Assembly (NCBI GenBank): GCA_903911085.1
Contig: CAIWCC010000111.1
Coordinates: 40,733 to 104,732, forward strand
Direction of reading: 5' to 3'
Length of the DNA stretch: 64,000 nt
DNA from: an uncultured Bacteroidales bacterium
GTDB lineage: Bacteria; Bacteroidota; Bacteroidia; Bacteroidales; Paludibacteraceae
Under the pieces are notes generated by a model, which was not told the DNA's origin, ran no database searches, and saw only the letters and a list, made by a program, of their open reading frames with translations. Shown one piece after another: positions 7,753 through 19,100 of the stretch (positions are counted from its first letter, which is position 1; each line of letters begins with the position of its first letter). The position numbers and the translations under genes were made by a program.

Positions 7753-10706
7753 TTATTTTGTATTTTTAATCAGGTTGTAAAACAGTATATCATTGAATAT
7801 TTCATTTTTATCAACAGTATAGGACGGCGATAAAATAATCTGACCCTTGCCATAGGTGATAGAACCAAGTAAAACGAGCAATTTATCGGGGCGGGAAAAT
7901 TGAATACCATGCACTTTTTGTGGATAATTACTAACGAAAGGATAAAATCCACGAGGGTCGGACGGAACTTCCCAACTGTTGGTACCAACCGCATCGCCCG
8001 AAGGAATAGCCTGATTACCAACAAATGTATCGAGATAACCCCAACCATTACCATTCCAGAAACCCTTCTGAAATCCACCCCAGTGAGTGACAGGCTGTTT
8101 CAAAATTTTATGTTGCAATAATTTTTCTGACCACAACGAATCAAAACGAATAATCAAAGTAGTACCAGACTTCACAGATTTCAACATTTGTTTCAACGAA
8201 TTATCGTTGCTCACATCACCTACCAAAATACAATTGGGGTTCATCATTTTCGGAGTCCATTCGAGGGGTTTTCCGTTAGCCTCCAACACTGCTTTAAGAG
8301 CGGCAGGCCAGGCACATACAGCTATATTTTTAGCAGTAACCCAATTGGCATACGAAGGTCGGTTGCGAAGTAAAACCTGTTCTGTTCCTGCTACCAGTAT
8401 TTTATTTTCTTTTGTCAACCGGCATTCCAAGGTTATGTATCCACCGTGCCAGTTGCTATCCATTTTCAGCGCAAAATCCTTCATTAAAAGCTGTGCATAA
8501 TCTTCGCCGGCAGAAATCAGAACAGTTTTGGCAAACTGAAAAGAGGTTTGTTTTCCTTCTCCGTCATTCACTTTTATATTTAAAACATAATCTCCTGCAG
8601 GCAATCTCGATTCGTTTATCAAGTGAATGTCAAAAAGAGCTGTTTCTCCGGGATTAAAATATTTGCCATTTTTGCGAAAAACAGCCAGTTGCAATTCCCT
8701 TGTCCAGTAATTAAAATCGGAGGCCGGACCTTTCAAGTTCCGTCCTTCGTCGCATATAGCAGAATACCATGCAAAAAAATCATCACCTAAACTCTGATTG
8801 GTATCACTCCAACCATTAATGGCAAAACCATCATTGCTAGTGCTTGCCATTGCTGCCTGGCAATATCTGCCATCTGTGTACATGAGCGATCGACCTGCTT
8901 GGGTAGTTAAATCTGCCGGTGACTTAATATGTGGATGTTTCGAAAAATCATTTTGAATGAATACTTCAGCTATTTTTTGGCTCATTGGCTTCCATGATAA
9001 ATGGTCGTACCCCATTGTATCTTTTATTTGTGCCAACAAATAATAGTTTGATGGACCGCAATAACAACCTACCTCGCCCCAATGAATAATAGAACTGTCA
9101 TTTTCGGTTTGATTACTACTCAGAATAATTTCCTGAAAACGGGATTGTGCATCAACCGTATGATCGTCCATATAATTAAAAGACATTGCTTTAGCATAAG
9201 GTCGCAAGTGAGGAATAATTCCCGAAACACCACCTTTAGTTCCGCCAGACTGATTAACCACCATGCGCGAATTATCAATTATGGCAGCATCTTTGAATAT
9301 TTGTTTATGCACCTTATCAAACCCGCTACTTTCGTTTACGATATTGTAAATAACCACGGATGGATGATTTCTTTCGCGCCACATCATGCGTCTAAATTTT
9401 TCGGTCATGGTTTCTGACAGAATATAATCCTTTTCTTTAGGGCCAATCCATGACGATATATATATCCGGTCAACTCCAGGCATTCCACCCACTTCTTCGT
9501 AAAGCAACAAGCCCATTTCGTCGGCATACTTTATCACCAAAGGGTCGCCAATTCGTCGGTGAAAGCTAAGGCAGTTTAGCCCAATTGCTTTGGCATTGGC
9601 CACACTTTTCCGAGCCATATCATCGGTTGCATAATAGCCTGTTTGCGCATAATATCCCCAATCAATAGACGAACGGATGCGTAAACGCTTTCCATTCAGA
9701 TAATAATTTTCTTGCCCTTTATCATTGGCTCTGGCTTCAAAAACCCTGAACCCAAAACGCTCCTGAATAGTATCAGTACCTGCAATAGAAACCTTACAAT
9801 AATATAGATTTGGATTTTCAGTATCCCATAATTTGGCATCGGGTACGGTGAATACCTCTTTCAAGGTTGATTTTGATTGTTTGGCAGCAACAAACGGAAT
9901 TGTTTTGGAAAAAACTACCGCCTTATTGGCACATGAGATTATATCAAATTTGACTTGTAGTGATTTATTTTCCAATAGTCTGTTATCAATCCGAAGCGAT
10001 GTTTCAATTCTTTTCCCATTGGCGGGCAGAATATTTTTGATAAATAAATCATCAATTGAGCATTGAGCTTTGGCAATTAATGTAACATCACCGCCAATTC
10101 CACCAAAATCGGGACCTGGCGACACATTAAATTTAGTACCCCACGGTATTACAGGATTATCATTCCAACCGCGCTGACCTCCAGGATTTGTAATACGAAA
10201 AGCAATGCGATTTGCCTCTCCAGGCTTTAAAAATTCAGCGATATCAAATTGAACCGGCGCATCAGGAATAATATTATAACCAGCTAATTTTTCGTTGATA
10301 TAAAGCTCCAATCGATAACGCGATTTCTCCACTTTCAGAGCAATAGTTCTGCCCTTCCAGTTTGCCGGCACCAAAATAGTTTTGCTAAACCAGCCAACAC
10401 CATGATAAACAAACAGGGGATCCCCATTACCAAATACCTCCTCAAAGGTTGCAGGAATCTTAGCCATTTTACCCGCTTCACGGTATAACATGTTCCAGCC
10501 ACAAGTTGGTTCGTTTACCGGGATATTTTTAACTTCAAGATTTTCAGGCAAAAAAAGTGTATCATTTTCCCATTGCGCCTCTTTGTCGAGCCAAGCACGC
10601 CAGCCCGAACCCGTAATATTTAATTCTTGTCGTTGTGCAGATATATTGAAAAAAACAATTAGAAAAAAAAAATTAGAATAGGTTTAAAAAAATAGAAATG
10701 TTTCAT
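7753..10706 (-). CDS. GH2-family glycoside hydrolase, with an apparent frameshift in its signal peptide
   Basis: The main frame (7753-10551 and upstream without a stop to about 10680) encodes a GH2 enzyme: sugar-binding beta-sandwich, Ig-like domain, TIM barrel, then extra C-terminal beta domains. The acid/base motif is YNIVNESS (Glu near 9331) and a candidate nucleophile lies in HWGEVGC (near 9075). No ATG exists in that frame. An ATG at 10706 in another frame gives MKHFYFFKPILIF, and adding one base to the A10 run at 10663-10672 joins it to FLIVFFNISAQ, a complete signal peptide. So either the assembly lacks one base or the gene is switched off by slippage. Beta-glycosidase or glucuronidase activity is likely; the exact sugar is unknown. 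Confidence 0.8.
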
Positions 10707-10760
10707 GTGATTTTATCAAGAATTGTATAATTTAAAATTTTCAATCATATTTAATTAACA

Positions 10761-12119
10761 TCAATTACTTACACTTTTTTCATTTTCCAAATAAGAAATA
10801 ATTCCTTGAGCATGAACAATGCTGGATTCGAACATACTAACAAATGCATAAGTTAAATTAGCTATATTTAGAAAGCAGAATAAAAGGAAATAATTCACAA
10901 GCTGAACTTTAATTAAATATGGCGTTACTAAAATTAGCAGAAAACTAGCTATCCAAAAAAATAATGATGATATTGAAACTGATTTATTATTAGGATTTAA
11001 AAATGATTTAAAAATATCCTCCCAAGCTGCTGAACCTAGATTGAATGTAAAAGTACAAATATAAATGATGAATAGAACAAGTACCAATTCTACATTGACG
11101 CTATTGCTTTGAAACAACCATGCTAATATAAATAATAACACAGTCATAAATCCCGATAAGATATTTACAAACACTTTTTGTCTAATTTTATTCCTCAGAA
11201 ATACCCCAATAATTAAACATAAAAATGAAGCAATACCGATTAACATGCCAATAAAAAGTCCATTATTGAAGCTGATATGAACATCTTCAAAAATCATTTG
11301 CATATATAAAATAACATTGCTACAAACACATAAAAGCAGTACTAAAATAGTATTTCGATCGACCATAGGTGATAAAAAATTTTCATGCTGACATTTTAAT
11401 GGTCTAGCTTTCATGTTATTCATTCTTACTTTTATTGCTACGATATCCTCTTCGATATTTTCATTGGGATACAATTTAGTTAACACTCGTCTAGCTTCAA
11501 CCACCCGATCTTCTTTAATCAACCAAAATGGAGTTTCGGGAATAAAAAGTGATCCCATATAAAAAACAAAAGCAGGAACAACAGCCGACCCCAGCATCCA
11601 ACGCCAGCTTTCCAAATTGTCAGTATCAACAAACAAGTAAATTATTACTAGTGCCAATGAAAATCCCAAAACAAGCATAAAAAACATTAACGATAACATT
11701 CTGTCACGCAGATATTCTGGTGAAATTTCTTTGATATAAATAGCCGAAATAACCAAAGCAACTCCAACATTGATGCCACGAATAAATCTCCAAATACAAA
11801 GCGTTTCTACTGTAGACAGGAATGTAACACCTAGAACTGTAACTATTAGCAAAAAGGAATTAAAAATCAACAACTTTTTTCTACCAAATTTATCTATTAA
11901 GTAACTTGCTAGCAAACAGCCTATAGCACCACCAAGCAGATAAATAGCAACAACCCAACCAAGCAAAATTCCATTTAAACTAAACTGATTGGCGATAAAT
12001 GGAATTGCTCCTGAAAAAATACCGAAGTCATATCCGTACATTAGCCCAGCAATTGAGGCTAATGAACAAATAATGAAAACATGATGATCATTACATCTAT
12101 TTGATTTTAAATCAGCCAT
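10761..12119 (-). CDS. MFS sugar porter (sugar:H+ symporter type)
   Basis: 452 residues with about twelve membrane segments. Sugar-porter signatures are visible: YGYDFGIFSGA in helix 1, DKFGRKKL in the 2-3 loop, and PETPFWLIKEDR after helix 6, corresponding to the family PESPRWL motif. The usual C-terminal PETKG motif is not seen, so it is a divergent member. It would move a mono- or disaccharide or a uronate across the inner membrane. It lies inside the lyase/hydrolase operon between the PL8-like and GH2 genes, so it probably takes up the final product. Codon usage is more AT-rich than that of the neighbours. Confidence 0.85.
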   Translation of the reverse strand: MADLKSNRCNDHHVFIICSLASIAGLMYGYDFGIFSGAIPFIANQFSLNGILLGWVVAIYLLGGAIGCLLASYLIDKFGRKKLLIFNSFLLIVTVLGVTFLSTVETLCIWRFIRGINVGVALVISAIYIKEISPEYLRDRMLSLMFFMLVLGFSLALVIIYLFVDTDNLESWRWMLGSAVVPAFVFYMGSLFIPETPFWLIKEDRVVEARRVLTKLYPNENIEEDIVAIKVRMNNMKARPLKCQHENFLSPMVDRNTILVLLLCVCSNVILYMQMIFEDVHISFNNGLFIGMLIGIASFLCLIIGVFLRNKIRQKVFVNILSGFMTVLLFILAWLFQSNSVNVELVLVLFIIYICTFTFNLGSAAWEDIFKSFLNPNNKSVSISSLFFWIASFLLILVTPYLIKVQLVNYFLLFCFLNIANLTYAFVSMFESSIVHAQGIISYLENEKSVSN

Positions 12120-12205
12120 AAAAATTGATTTAAACTAGTCATTCCTATTAACACGACGAACATTTTTTTATTGAATTGAAATTTTATTTTTATAAATTAA
12201 GTTTG

Positions 12206-14791
12206 CTAAATCTCAACAAACAACTTACTTACAAAAACCATATTTTCCTTTTTGATATTCAAAAAATAAACTCCACTTGAAATATTTTTAATATTAATTG
12301 CGAAAGTATCACCTATCACCTTTTTAGAGAAGTTAACCATCCCCAAACCATTATACAATGTTACAGTTGCTCCATCTGCATTTTCAATATTCAAAATATC
12401 CTTTATTGGATTAGGGAAAATACGAATATTATTCTGTTGAAAAATTGTAACTTCGTTAGCCATAATTGGGCTTACCGATACTTCTGCCGAATTGACCGTT
12501 TCACCCGCTTTGTTGACTGCAGAAATAACGTAAAAATATGCTTTGCCATTAGTCAATCCAGTATCAGTAAAAGACAATGGGGTAATACCACTTGCTATTT
12601 GTGTGTAAGGCCCGCCTGCTGTATCAGAGCGTTTTACGTTATAACTAAAAGAACCTAGAGCCTCAGTCCAGCTAAGTGTAGCTTTCTTATCTGCTGCAGT
12701 AGCCTTTAAGCCTGAAGGCGTAGCTGCTAATGTGGGAACAAACACCGTTTCGTACTCTTTATAACCAATCACATGATCTTCGGCTATGTCACTATTTAAT
12801 ACTAAAATATGACCATAAGCAGGAATAGAGACCGAAGGAACGGTTATTTGTCCAGCTGTAACTGTTACATCTCCAAGACTTGTTTCGTCCCAGCTTTTTA
12901 CAACACGTGCCTTACCATACGGACAAGACATCGTATCAGTATAAGTTTGTGCTACAGAAGAGGCATTGAAAATCATTCTGATTTTGCGTCCTACAGCTTC
13001 GGTAAACTGAAAGCTAATCAAACTATTAGTATCGGGTAAGCGAGTTACACCAGCTGCGTAAGTTTTTGTACCATAAGTGCTTTCCATAAGTGCATAGCGC
13101 TTTGTTCCAGCTGGATAAGTTACAGCAGCATCATTACCACTTAACTTATCGTGTAGTTTTATCATAAGCGACAAGGTATCAGCACTCCAGATTCCATATT
13201 TAAACATTTCAATTTTTCCGGCATAATCTTTTTGGTGGATTTTGAAACGAAGTTTTCCGAAGTTCCATTCATTTTCGCCCGTTGCAATCAATGCTTTATA
13301 GGTAGCCTGCTGACCGTTGCGACCAGCCGTGAGCACAATGCGATTGGCTAATCCGTAAATGGTACTAGAAGCCGTAGATTCAATTTCGGAAAGTCCAATA
13401 ACACGGTCTGGAGTCAAAACCCAAAGTTGTTTGCCATCCCATGCAGTTTCGGCATATCGACTTTTCGAAACATCGTAACGCGATGATAATCCATACACGG
13501 ATTGCGTGCGACTCACCCGGAAATAGCTATCTTTACCTGTCAAGCATGCCCAATAATTCCCCCTACTCCAATCTGTTTCAACACCCCTTGAAACTTTTAC
13601 CTCTGGTGCAGTGCCATGAAATACAGCATTTATCGGATATTGACCTGAAGTTGCCGTTTCGTTTAGAATAGCTGCACCCACCAAGGTATTTATGCCATCC
13701 ATGTTGTCGAAAGCCGCCTCCGTGAGTTCAGGCCCCGGGCGACTAACATCGCGCCCTACACCTGTGACTGTCCATGCACCATATCGTCCGCGTGGCCCCT
13801 GAATATTCTTGTCAAAAAACATATAATTATTGGGTAATGTCTTTGCTGTGAGGCCTGACCGATAAAGATATGCCAGATAATTGGCATCACTACCTTTTCC
13901 AATACCATAGTTAAAGCCATCGCCCGAAAGATAAGAAATTGCCAACGCCTCCACTTTTTGCATTCCAGCATTGTAGTAGGGTTTCCAGGCTGGTGAGGTG
14001 CTGTATTCGTAATAGCTCAAACCTACAGGAACCGTAACCGAAGGAATATAATTGGCTGTTCTTTTCAAAAAATCCAATACTGCCTGCGAATGTGTAATTG
14101 CATAATAACGGCAATAGGTAGAAATTACCGGCGGGTGATAAGTTGGCGATTCGTTCTGATAACCAACGTAATGAGTCCCACCATCGCCCAACAAAGTTTT
14201 CGTCATCACGCTATCAATGGCATATCTTACTTTTTTAGCCGAAACACTGTCACCAACCGCCAGCGCACAGAAATAACCGTTGAACGCCTGACGAATATCT
14301 CCATTGAGCCATACTGCACCCACAAAACGTTTATCGTATAGATTTGTATTTTTCAGCAGAGTAGTAACATCCTTTTTCAACTGAGTTTCCCACATCGCCT
14401 TTTTGGCAGCCGGGATTTTATCGGGCAGATAGGTTTTGAGCATCAGATACGAAAGGCCGGGATACATCATCCCCATATCGTTGACCAAAATATTTTTGCT
14501 CCACCGAGTAAATGCAGAATCACATAACAATAACCATCGGTTAAGAACGGCCGGTTGATTTTTATACGGGCTATTCGGATGCAAATAGGCCAAAGCTGCC
14601 GTATATATTTCACCATCCGAATAGGCAGTACTGGTTATATTTAACCCCGAAAAAAGAGTTGAAATGTGTGGATTTGTAGCCGGCTCGGGAATTGGTGGCA
14701 AAAGAGTGAGATTTTGCGCTGTCATCCTTATCACAATTAAACAAAAGATAATTATGAAAGATACTTTGAGAATAAATTTGTTCTGTTTCAT
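12206..14791 (-). CDS. PL8-like polysaccharide lyase with FnIII and T9SS sorting domains
   Basis: About 861 residues from the ATG at 14791, chosen because MKQNKFILKVSFIIIF starts a good signal peptide; an ATG at 14815 adds eight residues. The N-terminal alpha/alpha toroid holds DGGTHYVGYQNESPTYH (about residue 214), where Asn and His sit in the arrangement of PL8-type lyases. QGPRGRYG (about residue 333) and a beta-sandwich follow. A fibronectin III domain (about 685-775) and a type A T9SS sorting domain (RIFPNPIKDILNIEN...) end the protein, so it is exported to the surface. The protein at 16114 is a paralogue. The PL family number is a judgement from motif layout only. Confidence 0.75.
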   Translation of the reverse strand: MKQNKFILKVSFIIIFCLIVIRMTAQNLTLLPPIPEPATNPHISTLFSGLNITSTAYSDGEIYTAALAYLHPNSPYKNQPAVLNRWLLLCDSAFTRWSKNILVNDMGMMYPGLSYLMLKTYLPDKIPAAKKAMWETQLKKDVTTLLKNTNLYDKRFVGAVWLNGDIRQAFNGYFCALAVGDSVSAKKVRYAIDSVMTKTLLGDGGTHYVGYQNESPTYHPPVISTYCRYYAITHSQAVLDFLKRTANYIPSVTVPVGLSYYEYSTSPAWKPYYNAGMQKVEALAISYLSGDGFNYGIGKGSDANYLAYLYRSGLTAKTLPNNYMFFDKNIQGPRGRYGAWTVTGVGRDVSRPGPELTEAAFDNMDGINTLVGAAILNETATSGQYPINAVFHGTAPEVKVSRGVETDWSRGNYWACLTGKDSYFRVSRTQSVYGLSSRYDVSKSRYAETAWDGKQLWVLTPDRVIGLSEIESTASSTIYGLANRIVLTAGRNGQQATYKALIATGENEWNFGKLRFKIHQKDYAGKIEMFKYGIWSADTLSLMIKLHDKLSGNDAAVTYPAGTKRYALMESTYGTKTYAAGVTRLPDTNSLISFQFTEAVGRKIRMIFNASSVAQTYTDTMSCPYGKARVVKSWDETSLGDVTVTAGQITVPSVSIPAYGHILVLNSDIAEDHVIGYKEYETVFVPTLAATPSGLKATAADKKATLSWTEALGSFSYNVKRSDTAGGPYTQIASGITPLSFTDTGLTNGKAYFYVISAVNKAGETVNSAEVSVSPIMANEVTIFQQNNIRIFPNPIKDILNIENADGATVTLYNGLGMVNFSKKVIGDTFAINIKNISSGVYFLNIKKENMVFVSKLFVEI

Positions 14792-14897
14792 TTTATCGAT
14801 AATTATTATATGCATTTACAATATCTAATATTTTATTTCTTATAAAATTCAAAGTGAATTTTAAAAACCATTCAATAAGTTTTTCCAAACTAAAATT

Positions 14898-16103
14898 TTA
14901 TTTATTCAGAATAAAATCTGGTTGCTTTTTAGCCACACTTATTTTGCCATTTTTGTCGAATTCTACTTTTATGATGCCCGGTTTTTCGCGCCACGGTGCT
15001 TGCTTGTCATCGCCAAAAAAGCAGGTAAACCAATCACCATTTTTAGCTCTAAAAAAGTTAGTACCACCATTGCAAGGTGCAGCTTCGTACCTCCCTGTAT
15101 AAGGGCCATAAATGTTTTTTGAAGTCGAAATCATCATCGAATAACGATCTTTGTATTTGTCGGTAGAGCCCAGATAGTAAATTCCGTTTCGTTTAAAAAG
15201 TGTAGCACCCTCAAAACCAATATCTTTACATCCATAATTCGCTTTGCAAGATGATAAGTGATTTTCGGCAGCCGTATCGGGTGTCAGCAAAACCACTTCA
15301 CGCAATGGCTCTGCAAAATCGCTCAAATCATCTTTCATTCGGGCAATGCGGTTAGCTGGCCCTTGAGTGAAATAGACTTTTCCATCTTCATCTTCGAACA
15401 AAGTGGGGTCTATTAAAAACGAACCGGGAATTGGGCCAATACCACCCATCAGCGGTTTATCGGGGTTGGTGGCATGTACATAAGGTCCTTCGGGTTTACC
15501 TGTGGTACTTTTCAGAATAGAAATTCCTCCTGGCGGCATACTCAAGGTAATGTAATAGTTTTTATGAATGTAGTGCAGTTCGGGTGCCCAAATAGCTCGC
15601 ACCGGCATTCCGTGACGCATCCGCCACTGTTTTTCCCAGCCACCATCTTTTTCTATACTCCACACCAGCCCCAAATAATCCCATTTTTTCAGGTCTTTAG
15701 AGCGATAAATTTCCACACCATCGTTGTATTTCCATATATTTCGACCCGTGCTGCCAGTGAGGTAATAGTTGCCGTCGCCACCCACAATAATCACTGCATC
15801 ACGCATATTTACATCCCATATAGGTTTAATATTGGGGATAAAACCCTTTGCAATAACAGACCCATCGGCATATTGCGCACGATTTTCAAGCGTTACATCG
15901 GTGTCCATTTTCCAAAAACCCACATGACCGCCAAAGAAAGTTCCTTCAACCGGTTTGCCCGGACCTGAAATGCCAGCGTAAAGTTGCCGCAAGGAATCAA
16001 GTGTGGACACTGGCCAATTGCGGGCTGCTTCAATCTGCACTTGTGCGCCAATAAAACTTATTGATAATACATTGAGAATAAAACCTAAAATTATCTTTTT
16101 CAT
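14898..16103 (-). CDS. GH43-like glycoside hydrolase
   Basis: About 401 residues from the ATG at 16103, which starts MKKIILGFILNVLSISFIGAQ, a clear signal peptide; the ATG at 16124 would overlap the upstream gene. The five-bladed propeller pattern of clan GH-F is visible: an Asp with GNYYLTGS near the start, AIWAPELHYI, DPTLFEDEDGKVYF and GFEGATLFKRNGIYYL. The last two carry the Asp and Glu usually needed for inverting hydrolysis. GH43 enzymes commonly remove arabinose, xylose or galactose. No sorting domain is seen, so it is probably periplasmic. It sits between the two PL8-like lyases of the operon. Confidence 0.8.
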   Translation of the reverse strand: MKKIILGFILNVLSISFIGAQVQIEAARNWPVSTLDSLRQLYAGISGPGKPVEGTFFGGHVGFWKMDTDVTLENRAQYADGSVIAKGFIPNIKPIWDVNMRDAVIIVGGDGNYYLTGSTGRNIWKYNDGVEIYRSKDLKKWDYLGLVWSIEKDGGWEKQWRMRHGMPVRAIWAPELHYIHKNYYITLSMPPGGISILKSTTGKPEGPYVHATNPDKPLMGGIGPIPGSFLIDPTLFEDEDGKVYFTQGPANRIARMKDDLSDFAEPLREVVLLTPDTAAENHLSSCKANYGCKDIGFEGATLFKRNGIYYLGSTDKYKDRYSMMISTSKNIYGPYTGRYEAAPCNGGTNFFRAKNGDWFTCFFGDDKQAPWREKPGIIKVEFDKNGKISVAKKQPDFILNK

Positions 16104-16113
16104 TATCAGTAAA

Positions 16114-19100
16114 TTAAAGTCCAATTTTTCTTGTTACACTATTTCCTTTTTCACCAGAAACCTGAAGAATCAGAACGTTACCAGTTGATAAGTCGGGCAA
16201 TGTTACTGTGTTTTTTCCAGATGAAAATCCAATCTTTTGTTGAAACAAAACAGCACCCTTAGTATCGACCAACCGAACTGTAGCTTTCACAGAATCATGA
16301 CTTACAATTGTAGCCATCATCGAATGATTTCCAGCATTTCTTACCACATTTTCTATTTTAAAGGTTGATTCAGTTTCAGAAACCGGCGAATTAATTCCGG
16401 TACTCAAAACTCCATTTAGTTTTAATAGCTCGGTATAATTCTGAAATCCACGTCCCAAATCCGCAGGGTCATTACTCGACACCAACAGAATTTGCTCATT
16501 AGCAGGAATGGAATACGTTGAATTAGGAATTCGCACAGGCAAATTGACCAATGAATCGAGGCGCGAAAAATGAATTTCGTTGGTATTGCCCGGAATGATA
16601 GCTGCCGATAAATCTGCCGTTACTGCTGTGGAACCCACATTCTTAAACGATGCGTAACATTTTCCATTCAGTTTCACTATCAACGCTTTCACATTGCCAT
16701 TTATTACGCGCGAAACCTGTGCATCAGTTTTTGATAATGAATCACGAATTTCGATAATGAAGTATTTCTTAAACGATGAGTTATATGTTTTTTTTGTTAC
16801 TCCCCCACCCGATTCGTCGAAACGAAAAGCAATTTCTTCGGCCTGTTGCACATCATCGCGGATTACACCTGCCGTTCTGGTAAATATTGTCTGAAAATCG
16901 TGTCCATGAATATATGCACGGTACTTTCCATAAGCATATTGTTTCTGATCTATTTCTTTTATAATGCTCTTAGGATACATCGTTCCTGAACGACCGTAAG
17001 TAAAACGAACCCTGCCATCTACCTGATAAGCAGAAGCCGAAGCACCTGTAGGATAAACTTCGAAGAAACCGATTATACGGTCAGGCAACGTAACCCATTG
17101 TTGGTAAGAGCTCCAATCGGTATTGTGCCCAGTAGGACCAGATGATTGCCTTTGCAATGTTCCCCAAGCAGTTACAGCCGATGCAGTTTGACCCACACAC
17201 ACTTTAGATTTTACGTTAGAAAGCATATAGCCCCAAGAGTCCCATTCAGTAGTATTTCCAGGGTTTACATGCACTTTATTGTGTACACACATTACGGCAC
17301 CGTCCAAGTTATCTTTGGTGGTACTCGTTCCGTAAGGACGCGTTTGCATCGTTCCCATTACGGTTTGCAAGCCAGGCACATTTGGCTCAACAGTTACATT
17401 TCTAACCGTAGCCGAATAGGAAAACCGTCCATATCTGCCCCGTGGCCCCTGAAGGTTTCGGTCGTAAACCAGGCAGTTGTCTGGAATGGGTTTAGCCACA
17501 ATATCAGTACGGAAAAACGGAATTTCAATAGGATTAGGGCTGCCAGTACGATAATTATCATACTTCGTTTTGAGCCACGGATTACCAGTAATGCCTAATA
17601 AATATTCTCCCGAAAAGCCAGGAATTCCATTCCATGTGGTTTTCCAAGCAGGGACAGTGTAATATTCGGGCACTCCGCTGCCTTCAATGGTCATTATCTC
17701 GTAGTTAGCTCCTTTGGCAATGCAGTCCCAAGCATTTTGATACTCACTCACTGCCCAGATTTTGGCTAAAGATGAATTATTGCCGGCATGGTAACTACCC
17801 GATTCGTTTTGATGCCAAATATATGCATGTGCGCCATCGGGATATAAATTTGTCATTAACATTGAATCAACAATTTGTTTGGAAAAATCAATCCATGTTT
17901 TATTATTCAGAAACATACCGGTATGCATTAACACCTCAGCATACGACACATCACGGTTGGCATAATTTCCGGATAAAATGGCTTGTGCCAAATCGTAATG
18001 CAGTTTACCTGCAACCAATGCGGCATCTTTCAATTGCTGCACCATGGTAGTAGGTAGGTATTGTGCAAACGAAACGGTGGCAATGCGCCAATCATAAGTA
18101 AGTTCGGAAATGGCAAACCAATCATTCATCGAATTGGCTGTTCCACCCGGCAACATAGTTCCACCCGTCGCATAACAGTATGTTTTGTAATCGTCGGAAG
18201 TGGCGTACGTCAAATGTAAAAACCTACGAAACAATTCAGGATGATAACGATAATTGCTGTAAGGCGAAACGATGAGCCAATGCAATCGTTGAAGCATTTC
18301 GCCCATTTCGCGTGAATCGTTGTATTTGTCGCTGGTATAAATAGTGTCTTCTCCAATTTTTGATTTTGGAATAATGGTATTGTTTGGCTCCGATGACGGA
18401 TATACCGAAAGTGGTTTCAACAAATATGCAGCAGCCCAAGTATTAATGGCATCTATGTGAATATTGTTGGTGGTTACCTTTACAGCAGGATTAAAACCAA
18501 TGGCCTTGTCGGGTACAACAGGTAAATCGACAGCAGTATTAAGCAGCGTATTGATGTCTGTGTTAAGCGCATTGGCCTCGGCCATAAAACCAGCATCAAG
18601 CGCCATATACTTCCTGTCCATTGCCACTTGCACGGCCATATCTTTGAGTTCGGCAAGCACCTCATTCTTTTTTAGCGATATTTCATCCAACCAAAATTTC
18701 TTTGGAAAAGGACCCGTAGGGGTTGTAGACCCTACCACAGTATTTGGACGCATGGAAATGCGAAGATTTGTGCGGTCGGCTAAAGTCCATGTTGAAAAAT
18801 CGAGGTACATTTTATATTGTTTCCAGTTTTTGGTAGTGGAAAACTGCACTGAATAGGGCGCAGTAGTACCCAAACTGGTAAAGCTTTGCGATGCTTTGAG
18901 AATGTCAATAGAGAAAGGAATACCCACCGCATCAGCCTTCATGTAAAAAGTGAGCACCAACTTTTCGGCAGGCACTACAGCAATAGATTGAAATAGACGA
19001 ATGCTCCATTGTGCTGTTTGCCGAACAATAGTAATGGCCATGCTTTTTGTACCTACAACGGCAGTGGTATCCACTATTTTTGAAAAAACGAGGGCAGAGC

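Noticed and set aside
15474..15968. Plus-strand open frame of 164 codons inside the GH43 gene
   Set aside because: It is antisense to a clear GH43 reading frame and has no start context or recognisable domain.
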